Source: Arctopsyche grandis (Eukaryota > Arthropoda > Insecta > Trichoptera > Hydropsychidae). Taken from it: a DNA stretch of 64,000 nt. The stretch lies in the NCBI RefSeq assembly GCF_051622035.1, contig NC_135355.1, positions 31,746,986 to 31,810,985 on the forward strand. The letters are read 5' to 3'. Both the position numbers and the translations under genes were made by a program. The notes beneath the pieces are model-generated. The model made no database searches, had not been told where the DNA came from, and worked only from the letters and a program-made list of their open reading frames with translations. This document shows positions 53,401-61,860 of this stretch, piece after piece. Numbering within the stretch: position 1 is the stretch's first letter; each line of letters begins with the position of its first letter.

Positions 53401-56352
53401 ATAAAAAAAATTTCGATTACTTTTCCCAAATCCGCAACAAACTGTTTAAACGAACAAAACGATTTTCCCGCACAACAGCCTACGATAAAATTGTATAGCA
53501 TTAGATACACCTTTTTTATATGTAAACCTAAAAATTTAGTATCCGTTTATTTATACATATGTACATTTAATATGATATATTATAACCAACAGCATGGACT
53601 AGTGGTTAGCATATGGTGCTATGGTCAGTGTGGTTATGAGTTCGAGTCACACTGCTTGCTGCTGACCAGATCTTGGTTTGTAACCAGGTCGGTCGTTTCT
53701 CATCAGAGTTTGCCAATGTTTCTGATTTTCATTGAAACTATTCCTACAAAATTGGCTTTCCCTACACATTTTTCTTGTGAAATCACGAGTTGTTGTTATA
53801 GCCAGCAGCATAGATCGGTCGTTAAGTTTCTGCTTAGCGTCGAGAGGCACCGGGTTCGATCCCATGAGCTGACCTCGATTTAAAAGAATTTTTCTGAGTA
53901 TATCTGTAGTGCTGCTGGTCAGACCTGAATTTGTGACTCCAGGTCGATCGTTTCCTATCAGAGTTAGCCAATTTTCTCTGATTTTATTGTTGAAACAGTT
54001 CCCTGTAAAATTGGATAAAATATCCTTCCTATCTACTATGTCACCACTATTTGATATTGATTAATGTACAATTCATAGATATCTCGTTAATTTGCAGATG
54101 TACCAAACCCCTGAAAAAGCCTGCATTTATTTGGTCACAAACTTCGTTTGATTTGGTCAGCAAATTATAATATTATATTCAGTCATTGACTGCTTAACTA
54201 TTGTTTGTTTGTCAAAAAATACTTTAAGCAGTAAGTGGTTCAATGACCGTTCATTTTTATCTACATATTAGTGTACAGTTTTCGTCAAATTTACTGACCA
54301 TTTATTGAAAAAAAATGACTATTTAAATTGTCTGAAAAATATAAAAAAACGAGGCTCTGGCGAAAAGACTACTTTATTTATATACATATGCAGTAGATAG
54401 ATAAATAGATAAATAGATAGCCAGCAGCATTGCTCGGTCGTTAAGCTTCTGCCTAACAAGAGAGGCGCCGGGTTCGATCCCATGAGCTGACCTAGATTGA
54501 AAAGGATTTTACTGATTTTACTGTAGTGCTGCTGGTCAGACCTGGAACTCCGTTCGATCGTTTCCTATCATAGTTTGCCAATTTTCTCTGATTTCATTGT
54601 TGAAACGGTTCCTGATTAAAATTGGCTAAAAACTTTCCTACCTACTATGTCACCACTATTTGAGTATGATTAATGTACAATGCATATATGTCTCGTTAAT
54701 TTGCGAGCTTTCAGTGTCTCGTAATTCAGCGACTTGTATAATAAAAAATGCTGCAATGTTTGTAATTGGCCAGGAAGGCGCATTGGGGTTACCTGTAAGG
54801 CCTTCCTGGTATATGTATATGTAAAAAATAAATAATAAATAAATCTCAGGATTCACCGAGTTTCTCTCCATAGATATCTCTGTGGATGTTTATTGTATAA
54901 ATTCGTATTGTTGTATAAAAATGTTTATTATTCGTATTGTATTCGATGTTTATTGATCGTGTTGTATTGGATGTCATGTATGGTTTCAAATTATGTAATG
55001 ATTGTGTATTAAAATACATATAATTTCTTGATGTCTATAGTACACTCGTCACATTGGAGCGATCTATAATGATGAGTGTACATTGATTGATTGAATAAAA
55101 AATAAAATAAGCGAAAAGCCATTATTATTGTGTGAAAATAATGTATTATGAAAATATTATCCTTATGTACTAAAATTACTTTATTTTTCCTTTGTAAGGT
55201 CTCACCTTGAATTTGCCTCAATTATCTGGTCACCTTTTTATTTATCCCATATTAATTGTATTGAGAAAGTTCAACTTAAATTTATTAAATCCTTACGCTA
55301 TCTTTTTCCTACCTATACCCATTCTACTGTTTCCGACATTTTAAAAATCCTTTCTTTTAACAATCTTTCTGTCAGGCGACGACATACTGATGCTATATTC
55401 TTCTTTAAGCTCATAAATGGTTTCCTTGATTGTTCTGATTTACTGAATAAGGTTAATTTCAGAATCCCAGTTCGATACTCTATACGCGTTGCACTCTTTT
55501 CACTTGATCCTTTCAATACTAATTCCCAAAAATATTTTTATCTGCAGAGCGTTTATCGTATGTTTAACGGAGAGCTGAATGAGGTTGATCTATTTGGTAT
55601 TTCCCTACATCAATTCAGGTCTAACATCAAGAGAATCTTGACCGATTGATTCATTTTTTTCCTATTCTATTTTTCCAATATTTCCATTATTTTTATACTT
55701 TAGTTTAGTTATGTAATGTGCTATTTAATCATATTATAGCTTTCATTCTTTTCCTTTTCATTTGTTTATTTTGTATTTACCTTTTTCATTTGTTTTATAT
55801 TTGTAAATTTCAATTTCTTCTTATATTCTATCTTATAACCTTTTCCAAATATTTAAGTACTATAGTTTAATTATGCAATGTACTACATATTTTGTCATGC
55901 TTTTATTCTTTACTTTTTAATTTGTTTTCCTTATATTTATCTTTTTCATTTTTGTAAAAATCTATTATTGGACTCGGATGTTACATATATTATTTATTTA
56001 CTTTTTGTTTTTTTTTATACCTATCTCTGTACATCCTGTCTGTTGATTTTTCAATTAATAAAATAAAAATAAAAATAAAATAAAAACTTTATTGAAAAAT
56101 GATTATGTAACGTCGAAACGAATAATCGTCCATTTCTTTCAAATGCCAAATTAGCTAAACCGAACATGAACGAGGGCGCGAGCACTTGCAAAAAATGAAC
56201 GAATTGAATTGGTCAATAAAACACAGTCGAGAGTGATAACCAACCTTTCTGAAGTCGCTCTGAATGACCATCGGCGGTTGATCCTTGAGACGGGCAGGCG
56301 GGGGCGCGCGCCCTGGGGAAGCCGTGAGGTCCGGTACGCTGCGCCCATTTTC
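33125..56352 (-). CDS. syd-1: Synapse defective 1 (Syd-1 / RhoGAP100F), 5' end missing; 24 exons seen
   Basis: Exons from 5' to 3' on the minus strand: 56352-56245, 53132-53049, 51551-51453, 50408-50250, 50116-49999, 47519-47390, 47316-47149, 47073-46879, 46805-46675, 46550-46358, 46283-46167, 45779-45655, 44114-43936, 43862-43703, 43442-43293, 43213-42933, 42826-42628, 42556-42320, 42226-42026, 40823-40527, 38705-38628, 36439-36342, 35580-35497 and 34387-33125. Every junction is GT-AG and all phases agree; the total is 4,854 nt, i.e. 1,617 residues and a stop. Domain order PDZ, C2, RhoGAP is diagnostic of Syd-1, a presynaptic active-zone organiser acting with Liprin-alpha (family knowledge). 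The first visible exon opens [14 protein letters not shown], so at least one upstream exon with the start codon is missing; none was found up to 64 kb. Confidence 0.93.
34520..34930. repeat. Minisatellite of about 21-24 bp units (GGGATCCGGAACTGAAACAG)
   Basis: Some fifteen imperfect units of GGGATCCGGAACTGAAACAG type, preceded by TTAGTGGTTTTACCCGACTT, the head of a dispersed repeat also seen at 48712 and 9575-9672. Followed within 100 bp by TCGAAATTATATATTAGATT, also present at 49870. It lies in syd-1 intron 23. Confidence 0.8.
36707..36775. repeat. (CA)n(TA)n microsatellite
   Basis: CA repeat passing into TA repeat in syd-1 intron 21. Confidence 0.95.
38365..38421. repeat. (AT)n microsatellite
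   Basis: AT repeat in syd-1 intron 21, about 200 bp 3' of exon 21 in transcript sense. Confidence 0.9.
38628..38705 (-). CDS. syd-1: syd-1 exon 21: 78-nt in-frame, skippable exon
   Basis: This exon encodes 26 residues ([20 protein letters not shown] and on). It has two acceptor AGs four bases apart; only the downstream one (exon start 38705) keeps frame with both neighbours. Exon 20 ends with one base of a codon and exon 22 begins with two, so skipping the exon also keeps the frame. It may therefore be a cassette exon. It is isolated by introns of 1.8 and 2.2 kb. Confidence 0.8.
40527..42226 (-). CDS. syd-1: syd-1 exons 19-20: RhoGAP domain
   Basis: Exon 19 (42226-42026) encodes [20 protein letters not shown] and later [18 protein letters not shown]; exon 20 (40823-40527) encodes [20 protein letters not shown], then [17 protein letters not shown]. 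These are RhoGAP hallmarks. In G-x-Y-R-x-C-G the arginine finger is present at about residue 948 of the visible protein, so the catalytic Arg is not lost. The later conserved K and N of the fold (NKMSPQNLA) are also present. Inference: the domain could be catalytically active; for Syd-1 orthologues, activity differs between lineages in published work as I recall it. The intron between the two exons is 1.2 kb and made of a dispersed repeat. Confidence 0.93.
40950..41990. repeat. Dispersed repeat, copy 1 (syd-1 intron 19)
   Basis: Shares with 58990-59560 the segments AAGTTTTGTGATCATGC, a (GT)n run after TTCATGATC.AGAAAAAATG, and GTTCGATTTTTCTTC.ACTA. The order of the segments differs between the copies. 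Contains repeated ACCGGAAGT motifs. No coding domain seen. Confidence 0.65.
42320..43213 (-). CDS. syd-1: syd-1 exons 16-18: C2 domain
   Basis: Exon 16 (43213-42933) begins [18 protein letters not shown], has a Gly-rich and a Pro-rich loop insert ([10 protein letters not shown]), and strand motifs [12 protein letters not shown] and [17 protein letters not shown]. Exon 17 (42826-42628) continues [18 protein letters not shown] and [20 protein letters not shown]. Exon 18 (42556-42320) finishes with [10 protein letters not shown], then a linker and [20 protein letters not shown], the start of the RhoGAP fold. Together they form a C2 domain at about residues 710-880 of the visible protein. The Gly/Pro insert near the first strands is low complexity. 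Confidence 0.92.
43293..47519 (-). CDS. syd-1: syd-1 exons 6-15: Ser/Arg-rich linker between PDZ and C2
   Basis: Ten short exons (47519-47390 through 43442-43293) encode about 510 residues of low-complexity linker. It opens [20 protein letters not shown] and [18 protein letters not shown], both shared with insect Syd-1 as far as I recall. Later pieces include [56 protein letters not shown] and [20 protein letters not shown]. The last has a helical, more ordered look, as does [10 protein letters not shown]. No enzymatic domain is visible. Many Ser and Arg residues suggest phosphorylation or protein-binding sites (inference). Confidence 0.9.
44393..44640 (+). mobile_element. SINE-like element with tRNA-type A and B boxes
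   Basis: TAGTGCACTGGTAGAGG resembles a pol III A box and GGGTTCAAGTC a B box about 45 bp later, followed by TATGCTGCTGGCGAGATC. No complete tRNA cloverleaf was recognised. It ends in a segment with CATAGATGTC. Confidence 0.5.
44706..45383. mobile_element. Two adjacent diverged LTR-like repeats
   Basis: Block A (44706-45021) and block B (45024-45383) align along most of their length: both have GCAGTTTATTG/TTGTTTATTG early, CCTAATATTTATAC/CCCAATATTTATAC, ATACGTCGAGG.. and GCTAGTAAACCA. They look like diverged copies of one LTR side by side. No coding sequence lies between them, and no target duplications were identified. Located in syd-1 intron 12. Confidence 0.55.
48039..48702. repeat. Direct duplication flanking the palindrome
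   Basis: About 90 bp from 48039 (GCGCAGGTAGTCTCCAACTG through TAGTATAAT) recurs at 48502-48702, where a ~100-bp insert after ATTACTA splits it. The insert is bounded by GTCATTACTA on both sides. Confidence 0.7.
48139..48490. mobile_element. Long near-perfect palindrome (foldback MITE)
   Basis: Arms 48139-48315 and 48331-48490 are inverted copies with few mismatches and a 17-bp length difference; the loop of 15 bp is CTGCGCGCGCACATT. The ends begin CACGGGCCCGA. On both sides lies a direct duplication of host or element DNA (GCGCAGGTAGTCTCCAACTG at 48039 and 48502). No coding content. It is in syd-1 intron 5. Confidence 0.85.
48895..49227. mobile_element. Solo LTR, copy 1 (Gypsy-like), TSD ATAT
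   Basis: Starts TGTTACGTACGCCG and ends CGTACGCAACA; ATAT at 48891-48894 and 49228-49231. 333 bp; it lacks about 48 bp present in copy 2 (GCGGTACGTAGGCGATATCA onward). AATAAA lies near the end. Confidence 0.88.
49382..49766. mobile_element. Solo LTR, copy 2 (Gypsy-like), TSD TTAT
   Basis: Starts TGTTACGTACGCCG and ends GTTCGCAACA; TTAT at 49378-49381 and 49767-49770. 385 bp, near-identical to copy 1 apart from the 48-bp segment. A different target duplication shows it is a separate insertion, not a tandem copy. Confidence 0.88.
49999..53132 (-). CDS. syd-1: syd-1 exons 2-5: conserved leader and PDZ domain
   Basis: Exon 2 (53132-53049) encodes [17 protein letters not shown] and ends AAALE; exon 3 (51551-51453) [15 protein letters not shown]; exon 4 (50408-50250) starts the PDZ with [20 protein letters not shown]; exon 5 (50116-49999) completes it with [20 protein letters not shown] and [11 protein letters not shown]. 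The PDZ lies at about residues 100-190 of the visible protein. The carboxylate-binding loop reads QTLGLYI, a variant of the usual GLGF. Exons 2-4 are phase 0; exon 5 leaves one base. Introns between them contain SINE copies and AT-rich DNA. Confidence 0.93.
52012..52445 (+). mobile_element. tRNA-derived SINE, diverged copy
   Basis: Head CCAACAGTATGCCTCGGTGG, middle ATACTGCTGGTCAGACTTGG and GTCGATCGTTTCTTATCAGA, tail AAATGCTGCAATTAATTGTC and GGCCTTCCTGGTATATATC, all shared with the 54.4-kb copy. The B box is decayed. It lies in syd-1 intron 2. Confidence 0.7.
53583..53790 (+). mobile_element. tRNA-derived SINE, 3'-truncated
   Basis: CCAACAGCATGGACTAGTGG leads into an A-box-like TAGTGGTTAGCATATGG; a B-box-like GAGTTCGAGTCACAC follows, then CAGGTCGGTCGTTTCTCATC. 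It is abutted by the next copy at 53797. Confidence 0.7.
53797..54110 (+). mobile_element. tRNA-derived SINE, 3'-truncated
   Basis: TAGCCAGCAGCATAGATCGG head, B box GGGTTCGATCCCATGAGCTG, middle GTGCTGCTGGTCAGACC and CAGGTCGATCGTTTCCTATC. It ends before the CCAGGAAGG tail. Confidence 0.75.
54419..54843 (+). mobile_element. tRNA-derived SINE, full-length copy
   Basis: TAGCCAGCAGCATTGCTCGG head, B box GGGTTCGATCCCATGAGCTG, middle GTGCTGCTGGTCAGACCTGG, then AATGCTGCAATGTTTGTAAT and GGCCTTCCTGGTATATGTA, ending in an (AAATA)n tail. It is about 425 bp and serves as the reference copy for the family. Confidence 0.8.
55166..56090 (+). mobile_element. LINE 3' end (CR1/Jockey-like), C-terminal reverse-transcriptase ORF and A-rich tail
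   Basis: An uninterrupted frame from about 55166 to TGA at 55647-55649 reads [19 protein letters not shown], then [39 protein letters not shown] and [10 protein letters not shown]. This is the conserved tail after the palm and thumb of insect non-LTR reverse transcriptases. An ~400-bp AT-rich 3'UTR and an (AAAATA)n tail follow. It has no start codon and is 5'-truncated. Located in syd-1 intron 1, opposite strand. Confidence 0.8.
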
Positions 56353-56649
56353 CTGGAAACAAAACGAAAACAATCTCATAACTACCAAAAAACATTTGAA
56401 AACCCTAATAAAATGTGTCAACTAAAGGTACAATTTGGAGCCACAGGCCAAATGGTCCCCACACAAATTCAAACAAATCACCGCATTCGCAAAGATCCAA
56501 ATTGTACATTTAGAATTTCAGATACAGATAGCGCTCCAATCGCAAAAATGGCGTCGAAATGACCAGCGCTGCACTCTACCGTTACGTATGAATATACACA
56601 CATTTTAAAACTGACAATTATTTTATGTTTCAAGCTATTTATGTTTCAA

Positions 56650-57180
56650 GTTTCAAGCTTCTGATTTGTTAATTTTATATAAGATTGCTAATGGTATTCA
56701 TGACACGTCTGTTTTAAGCGAGATTAATTTTAACGTTAATGCCCGATTCACCAGATGCACAAATCTTTTTTATCCACCTATTTGTCAAAGCAACACCTCT
56801 TTCAATAGTGCAATCGTTCGTATATGCCGTATTTACGATAGCTTAGATGATTATCCTGACCTCTTTAGAGACTCTTTTAGTATTTTTAGGACAAAGGTGA
56901 AGAAAATAATATGTGGTTGATTTGCTTCTTCACCCTTATAGTCTTTCTTTTTCTTTTTTACTTTATCTGTATCTTTTTCTTTATCTGTTTCTTTTCTTTT
57001 TTTTAAAATCTTGATGTTTTTGTAATTTTACTTTTTTATATCACCATGTGGTGCTCACTGTAAATGGAATATTATATTTTTATTTATGTTTATTATTATT
57101 TTTTGTCTCATTATACAACTTTCTTTTTATATTTTATTCTGTATGTGTGCCTATTTAAATAAAATAAAAATAAAATAACC
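56650..57180 (+). mobile_element. Second LINE 3' end, diverged
   Basis: The frame to the stop at 56918-56920 reads LLILYKIANGIHDTSVLSEI, then FNSAIVRICRIYDSL, the same protein region as the 55.2-kb copy (C-terminus of a CR1/Jockey-type ORF2). It ends in an (AAAATAAA)n tail near 57160-57178. It lies upstream of the first visible syd-1 exon. Confidence 0.75.
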
Positions 57181-57239
57181 ACGTTGAGAGCATCGAAACA
57201 ATTAAAACATTTTTATTTATTTTATTTTTTACATACATA

Positions 57240-58020
57240 TATACAAATATACCAGGAAGGCTTAACAGGTAAACCCCAAATGCGCCTTCCTGGTCCACAT
57301 AATTATTACATAGATATGGTTACCTGACAACTCGTTCACAGATTTTCCGTAAACCGATGATGCGCTCCAGGCATTACGTATACGGCCATCTCTTTCTCAC
57401 CCCGTCTGTTCACCATGATCTTGTTTACTATGCCATTACGTATGCAGCCATCTCTTTCACAGACCGACTGTTATCGGTGAAAAAATGGTTTGTGAAAGAG
57501 ATGGCTGCATACGTAATGGCAGAGTAAACGAGATCATGGTGAACAGACGGGGTGAGAAAGAGATGGCCGTATACGAAATGCCTGGAGCGCATCATCGGTT
57601 TACGGAAAATCTGTGAACGAGTTGTCGTGTCACCCATAGATATATGTAAATCTAAACAATATCTGACATCTATGGTCAGATATTACAAACATCGTATTAA
57701 TACGATAAATAACGATGAATAACTTTCATGTAACAATACGAATTTTATATTCGATAAACAACCACAGAGACATCTATGGTGAGCAATATGGTGAAACCTA
57801 AGATATAACAATAACTAAAGGTTCGCAACAGAAAATTGGGAAGGAAACGCCAATTTTACAGGAATCGTTTCAATGAAAATCAGAAAAATTGGCAAATTCT
57901 GATAAGAAACGATCGACTTTGACAAACCAAGGTCTGGCCAATAGCGAGACTTTCGCTAATCGAACTCGTAACATCAAGTACAAGATAATTCAACATTCAC
58001 CACTAGACCACGCCACTGGT
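57240..58020 (-). mobile_element. tRNA-derived SINE, inverted, interrupted by a palindrome
   Basis: The 3' end (ACCAGGAAGGCTTAACAGGT) is at 57250 and the body (GATCGACTTTGACAAACCAAGG, read inverted) at 57910-57940. Between them lies the 57326-57626 palindrome. The head near 57990-58015 reads ACTAGACCACGCCACTGG, an inverted A-box region. Confidence 0.65.
57326..57626. mobile_element. Long near-perfect palindrome inserted in a SINE
   Basis: Arms 57326-57465 and 57487-57626 are inverted copies with a few mismatches; loop of 21 bp. Each arm itself holds two related AAAGAGATGGC.G.ATACG blocks. No coding potential. Confidence 0.85.
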
Positions 58021-58086
58021 TATTTCAATGTATACGTATTATTATTACGAATTATTTGTACGGCTTTATTTTTTAATGTACATATG

Positions 58087-58200
58087 TATATGTATATAGG
58101 CGCACCGACATCTCAGCGCAAAACAACTTAGCGCCGACCTTTCGGCGCTGACAACTCAGCGCAATGAAAATTCAGCGCAAGGACTATTCAGCGTAAAATT
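58087..58200. repeat. Degenerate CAGCGC-type short repeats
   Basis: TCTCAGCGCAAAACAACTTA, CTCAGCGCAATGAAAATTCA and similar phrases recur every 13-20 bp. In style it resembles the CGACAAAATG phrases of the 2.2-kb foldback element. Confidence 0.6.
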
Positions 58201-58439
58201 ATTTTTTTCAATAAGTTTTAAATTGGTTGAAATGCACAATATGGTAACCCATTGAAATTCACAATATGGTCACCGTACCAAGATTTTAAGTAATTTAAAT
58301 GTTTCAATTTTTCCAAAATCCATTTTATATTGATATCAATAATATTGAAGAAGATTTTCAATTGAAATTAATCGATCTTCAAGTGAATGATGGTTTGAAG
58401 TAAATATTTAAAAATGAAACGTTAATTAAATTTTATGCT

Positions 58440-58745
58440 ATACTAGCTGAACCCGGCATGCGTTGCAATGCCACAATAACTCATGCAATTCCCGTTCCCG
58501 TTCCCGTTCATCTTCTCGTTCCCGTTCCCGTTCCCGTTCTTGTTCTCTTTCCCGTTCCCAATTGTCGAAAAAACGCAGGCAGCGAACACGTTGGTCACAA
58601 CGTGAAAATTATAGCGTTGCAATGCCTCATTAACTCATTCCCATTTTTCCCGTTTCTGTTCCATCGTAATCGGTTTAGTGGTTTAGGAGCCTATTCGATA
58701 CACACACACACACAGACATTCATTTTTATATATATAGATATAAAT
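58440..58745. repeat. Dispersed repeat with internal (CCCGTT)n minisatellite
   Basis: Head ACTAGCTGAACCCGGCATGC, then about twelve CCCGTT hexamers (58487-58560), then GGTTTAGGAGCCTATTCGAT, a CA run and a TATATATAGAT end. The head and AGAT end recall the 34.5- and 48.7-kb repeats. Confidence 0.65.
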
Positions 58746-58989
58746 ATGTATATATAGATCGGAGGAGTCTGATTATCCAAAAATAAAATCAATTACGCTT
58801 AGCCGCCGGCATCTGGAATTTTTTTTAGAAATCGGAAAAAAAAAATTGACTTTTTTAATAATTGCATGTACATATGTATGTATGTATATAAAAATTTCTT
58901 TGAATTAGATTCCAATAAGTATTTTATTCATCCGGCCCTCCATAAATATTAAAATTCTGAACCGGCCCATTTTCTAAAAAGGTTGGGGA

Positions 58990-59560
58990 TTCCTGCTCTA
59001 GAGGATCAAGGTATTTTTTTATGTTTTTCTCGGAAACCTTTTAACGCTTTGATCAGAGATTTTATATCTAGAGGTTTAAGCTTAATATCAAGCTACATAT
59101 CTATAAATGTATGTATGTATATATAATTTGGTGAGTACCCCGAAGTGACAGTTTACTCTTGTTCGATTTTTCTTCCACTATTTTTTCGACCACTTAAAGA
59201 TGTTTGCTCTTCAAAAGAAAATTCAAGTATAATCCTTCAAAGAAAAATTCTTCAAAGAAAAAAGAAAATTCAAATATCAAGGTGATGAAATATGTAAGTC
59301 TTGGGTTGGTCACATCTGAATTTTTTTTCTTATCTACATACACACGCATGTATGTTATTTTTACTTTCTTTATGTACGTAGTAACAATAGATGAAGTTTT
59401 GTGATCATGCGAAAATTCGAACTCAAGATTTTGACTTGATTCGAACTTAGAATCGATTACTGATCACGTTTTCATGATCCAGAAAAAATGTGTATGTGTG
59501 TGTGTGTGTGTCTGTGTATTTTGGGGATTTTTTTATAAATGGTTTATATTTTGAATAGCT
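58990..59560. repeat. Dispersed repeat, copy 2
   Basis: Matches 41330-41590 first and 40950-41110 second (for example TATCTAGA.GTTTAAGCTTAAT, then GATGAAGTTTTGTGATCATG). Immediately left, about 58970-58997, AAGGTTGGGGATTCCTG resembles a hAT-like terminus. Confidence 0.6.
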
Positions 59561-60327
59561 ATATTTTATTAAGTGTAAATTTTCCAAAATAAATAAGTAA
59601 ATATATGTAGGTACATATGTATATATTTTTCAATCAATTCTTCCAGTCTAATGGCATCATCAAATATTCACGGTTCGATATGCGAGCCGGAGCGATTCGT
59701 TTTGACATCAGATTTCAATCATCGTTCGATTGTGAATAAGTTAGGCCACGCTTCGACTGTTTGCTCATTGATTTTCATTTCATTGCGACACTGGTCTTCG
59801 CGGACACCCTGTACACGTGACTTGTTGACTCGTGCATTAAATTAAACAGGCCTAACCCCCCCCCCCCCGTTTTCGCAAAGTTTCATACGAATTTATCGCC
59901 AGTTTCTCTCGCACGCTGAACTTCTTCAATTGAAAGTTTCCTCTCGCTATTTGCTCTACTTCAGAGTATGAAACGGTAGATCCGTGTTCTTTAATAAGTT
60001 GGAGCTTTGTATTATTTGAAGTGGTGGCGGTCATGTGTTGGGGGAAAATGGCCGCCACGAGATTGCTTTTATTTTCGTACGTTAAATTAAAATCTTGTCT
60101 TTGTCGGAAGTAAGAGCTGCAGAAGTCAAAAGACGCAGGCTTTGCATACGTTTATATTATCACTTGCATACGTTTATATAGTGAGGGAATTTTATATGCG
60201 ATGCACTTAAGATATTGAAAATTGGTGAAATCTTTAAATTCATTGTACATAAGTTGCCGTTCAAGTCCAATGTACAATCTGACTTGCGTGGAAATCCATC
60301 AGTTTGACTTGGTTGATATTGATATCT

Positions 60328-60842
60328 AACCAGCAGCATAGATCAGTGGTTAGTGTGTAATGCTGTCGACTGAGTGGTCACGGGTTCATTCCCTGGCCCG
60401 TTGCTGCTGGCCTGACTTTGGATATGTAGTAATAGTTTGACGATACAGAGACGTTATCGTGTCTCTGTATCGTCAAACTATTATGAGCCAGCAACATCAG
60501 TGGTGAGCATGTAATCTTTCGACTGTGTGGTCACGGGTTCTATCCCTAGGTTTGTTGCTGGCCAGACCTTGGATATATGGCTCCAGGTCTATCGTCTCCT
60601 ATCAGAGTTTTCCAATTATTTGATTTCATTGAATTGGTTCCAACAAATTGGCAATCTTGGCCTTTTTCTCGCAAAACTTCATTTTAAAGTATTTCGATTT
60701 CACTGATTTATAAATGCAAAAATTTTTGTCAAATATTTTCTATAGATATCTCTACGATGCTAAGTTTCTAAAATTTCTCTAAATTTTTTTTATCGGTGCT
60801 TATATGTACATAATTGGGGTTTACCTGTTAGGCCTACCTGAT
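60328..60842 (+). mobile_element. Two tRNA-derived SINE copies in tandem joined by a hairpin
   Basis: The first copy (60331-60430) has CCAGCAGCATAGATCAGTGG and B box GGGTTCATTCCCTGG; the second (60484-60842) has CCAGCAACATCAGTGGTGAG, GGGTTCTATCCCTAGG and the 3' motif GTTAGGCCTACCTGATAT. A 22-bp perfect hairpin (60431-60482) lies between them. Confidence 0.7.
60431..60482. repeat. 22-bp perfect hairpin, 8-bp loop
   Basis: AATAGTTTGACGATACAGAG plus AC pairs exactly with 60461-60482; loop GTTATCGT. Confidence 0.9.
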
Positions 60843-61434
60843 ATAATATATGCCCGTTGATATTTCAACGGATGATTTCGGAAAGCATTGATTCATGACT
60901 AGTAGGTATTTTATTACTGGTGTACCGCTAAAAAAATCGATGCAAAAGGCGTATTGTGGATAAGTTGTCGGGAATTTGTTTATTTTCAGTATTAAATATG
61001 GCAATTTCAAATTGATAAATTCACTGGAAATACAGACCAACCAATTTGTAATAAATGCGATCAGACGGTTGTTTGCAATTATGATCGAAACTTTCAAATT
61101 ATCCAAACTTTAAATCAATAAATATGATTGGTTAAAAAAAATATTTATTATTACAAATTTAATTTAATGCATTTATATGACATTATTCACTCGAGATTTA
61201 TTTTTAATTCTTTACGATTCAATTTTGGTTGACGTTGTTAACAATGTCAATTTTTGTTGACGTTAAAAAGTAACCATATAGAGTTATTATAATCCACGAA
61301 AAGAACTTATTTTTAGTTTATCGGTAAATACCGGTGTACCGGTAGAAGGAAAAGCATTTACCGTTTACCGATTTATGAGATTTGACGGTAAATTGCAATT
61401 CCTAATTCAATTAATCAATTTATGTACACTCGTC

Positions 61435-61860
61435 ATTACAGATCGCTCCAATGCGACGAGTTTACTATACAGGACAAGAAACATATCAAATATATCATTA
61501 TTAAATAATTCGAAATAACACATGACATCTAGGGTCAAACATCGTATACAATACGTTCAATAAATATTTATACAACAATACGAAATTTCTATACGATTAT
61601 CATCCTCAGAGACATATATGGAGAGAAACGCGACAAACCTTGAGATATAACAGAATGACTCAAGATTTGCGAGAGAAATAGGGGAGGGAAAGCCAATTGC
61701 AGGAACCGTTTCAATGAAAATCAGAGAAATTGGCAAACTCTGAGAAGAAACGATCGACCTGATCACAAACCAAGGTCTGGCCGGTAGCAAACAGTGGGAC
61801 ACGCACCTGTTCATAGTAAGATATGCTAACCACTAACCCATGCTGCTGGCTAATGACCAG
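61435..61860 (-). mobile_element. tRNA-derived SINE, inverted
   Basis: Inverted TGAGAAGAAACGATCGACCT and CAAACCAAGGTCTGGCCGGT, with the head CTAACCCATGCTGCTGGCTA at 61835-61855. The ACACTCGTC.TTAC segment at 61432 also follows the 54.4-kb copy (near 55035-55065). Confidence 0.7.

Noticed and set aside
53797..53870. A genuine tRNA gene suggested by the B box
   Set aside because: No paired acceptor stem or anticodon arm; the same sequence recurs with a SINE body and tail.
59846..60070. Minus-strand frame beginning MAAIFPQHMTATTSN
   Set aside because: Reads like a plausible protein, but no family recognised, ends in a poly-C/G run, and neighbours are all repeats.
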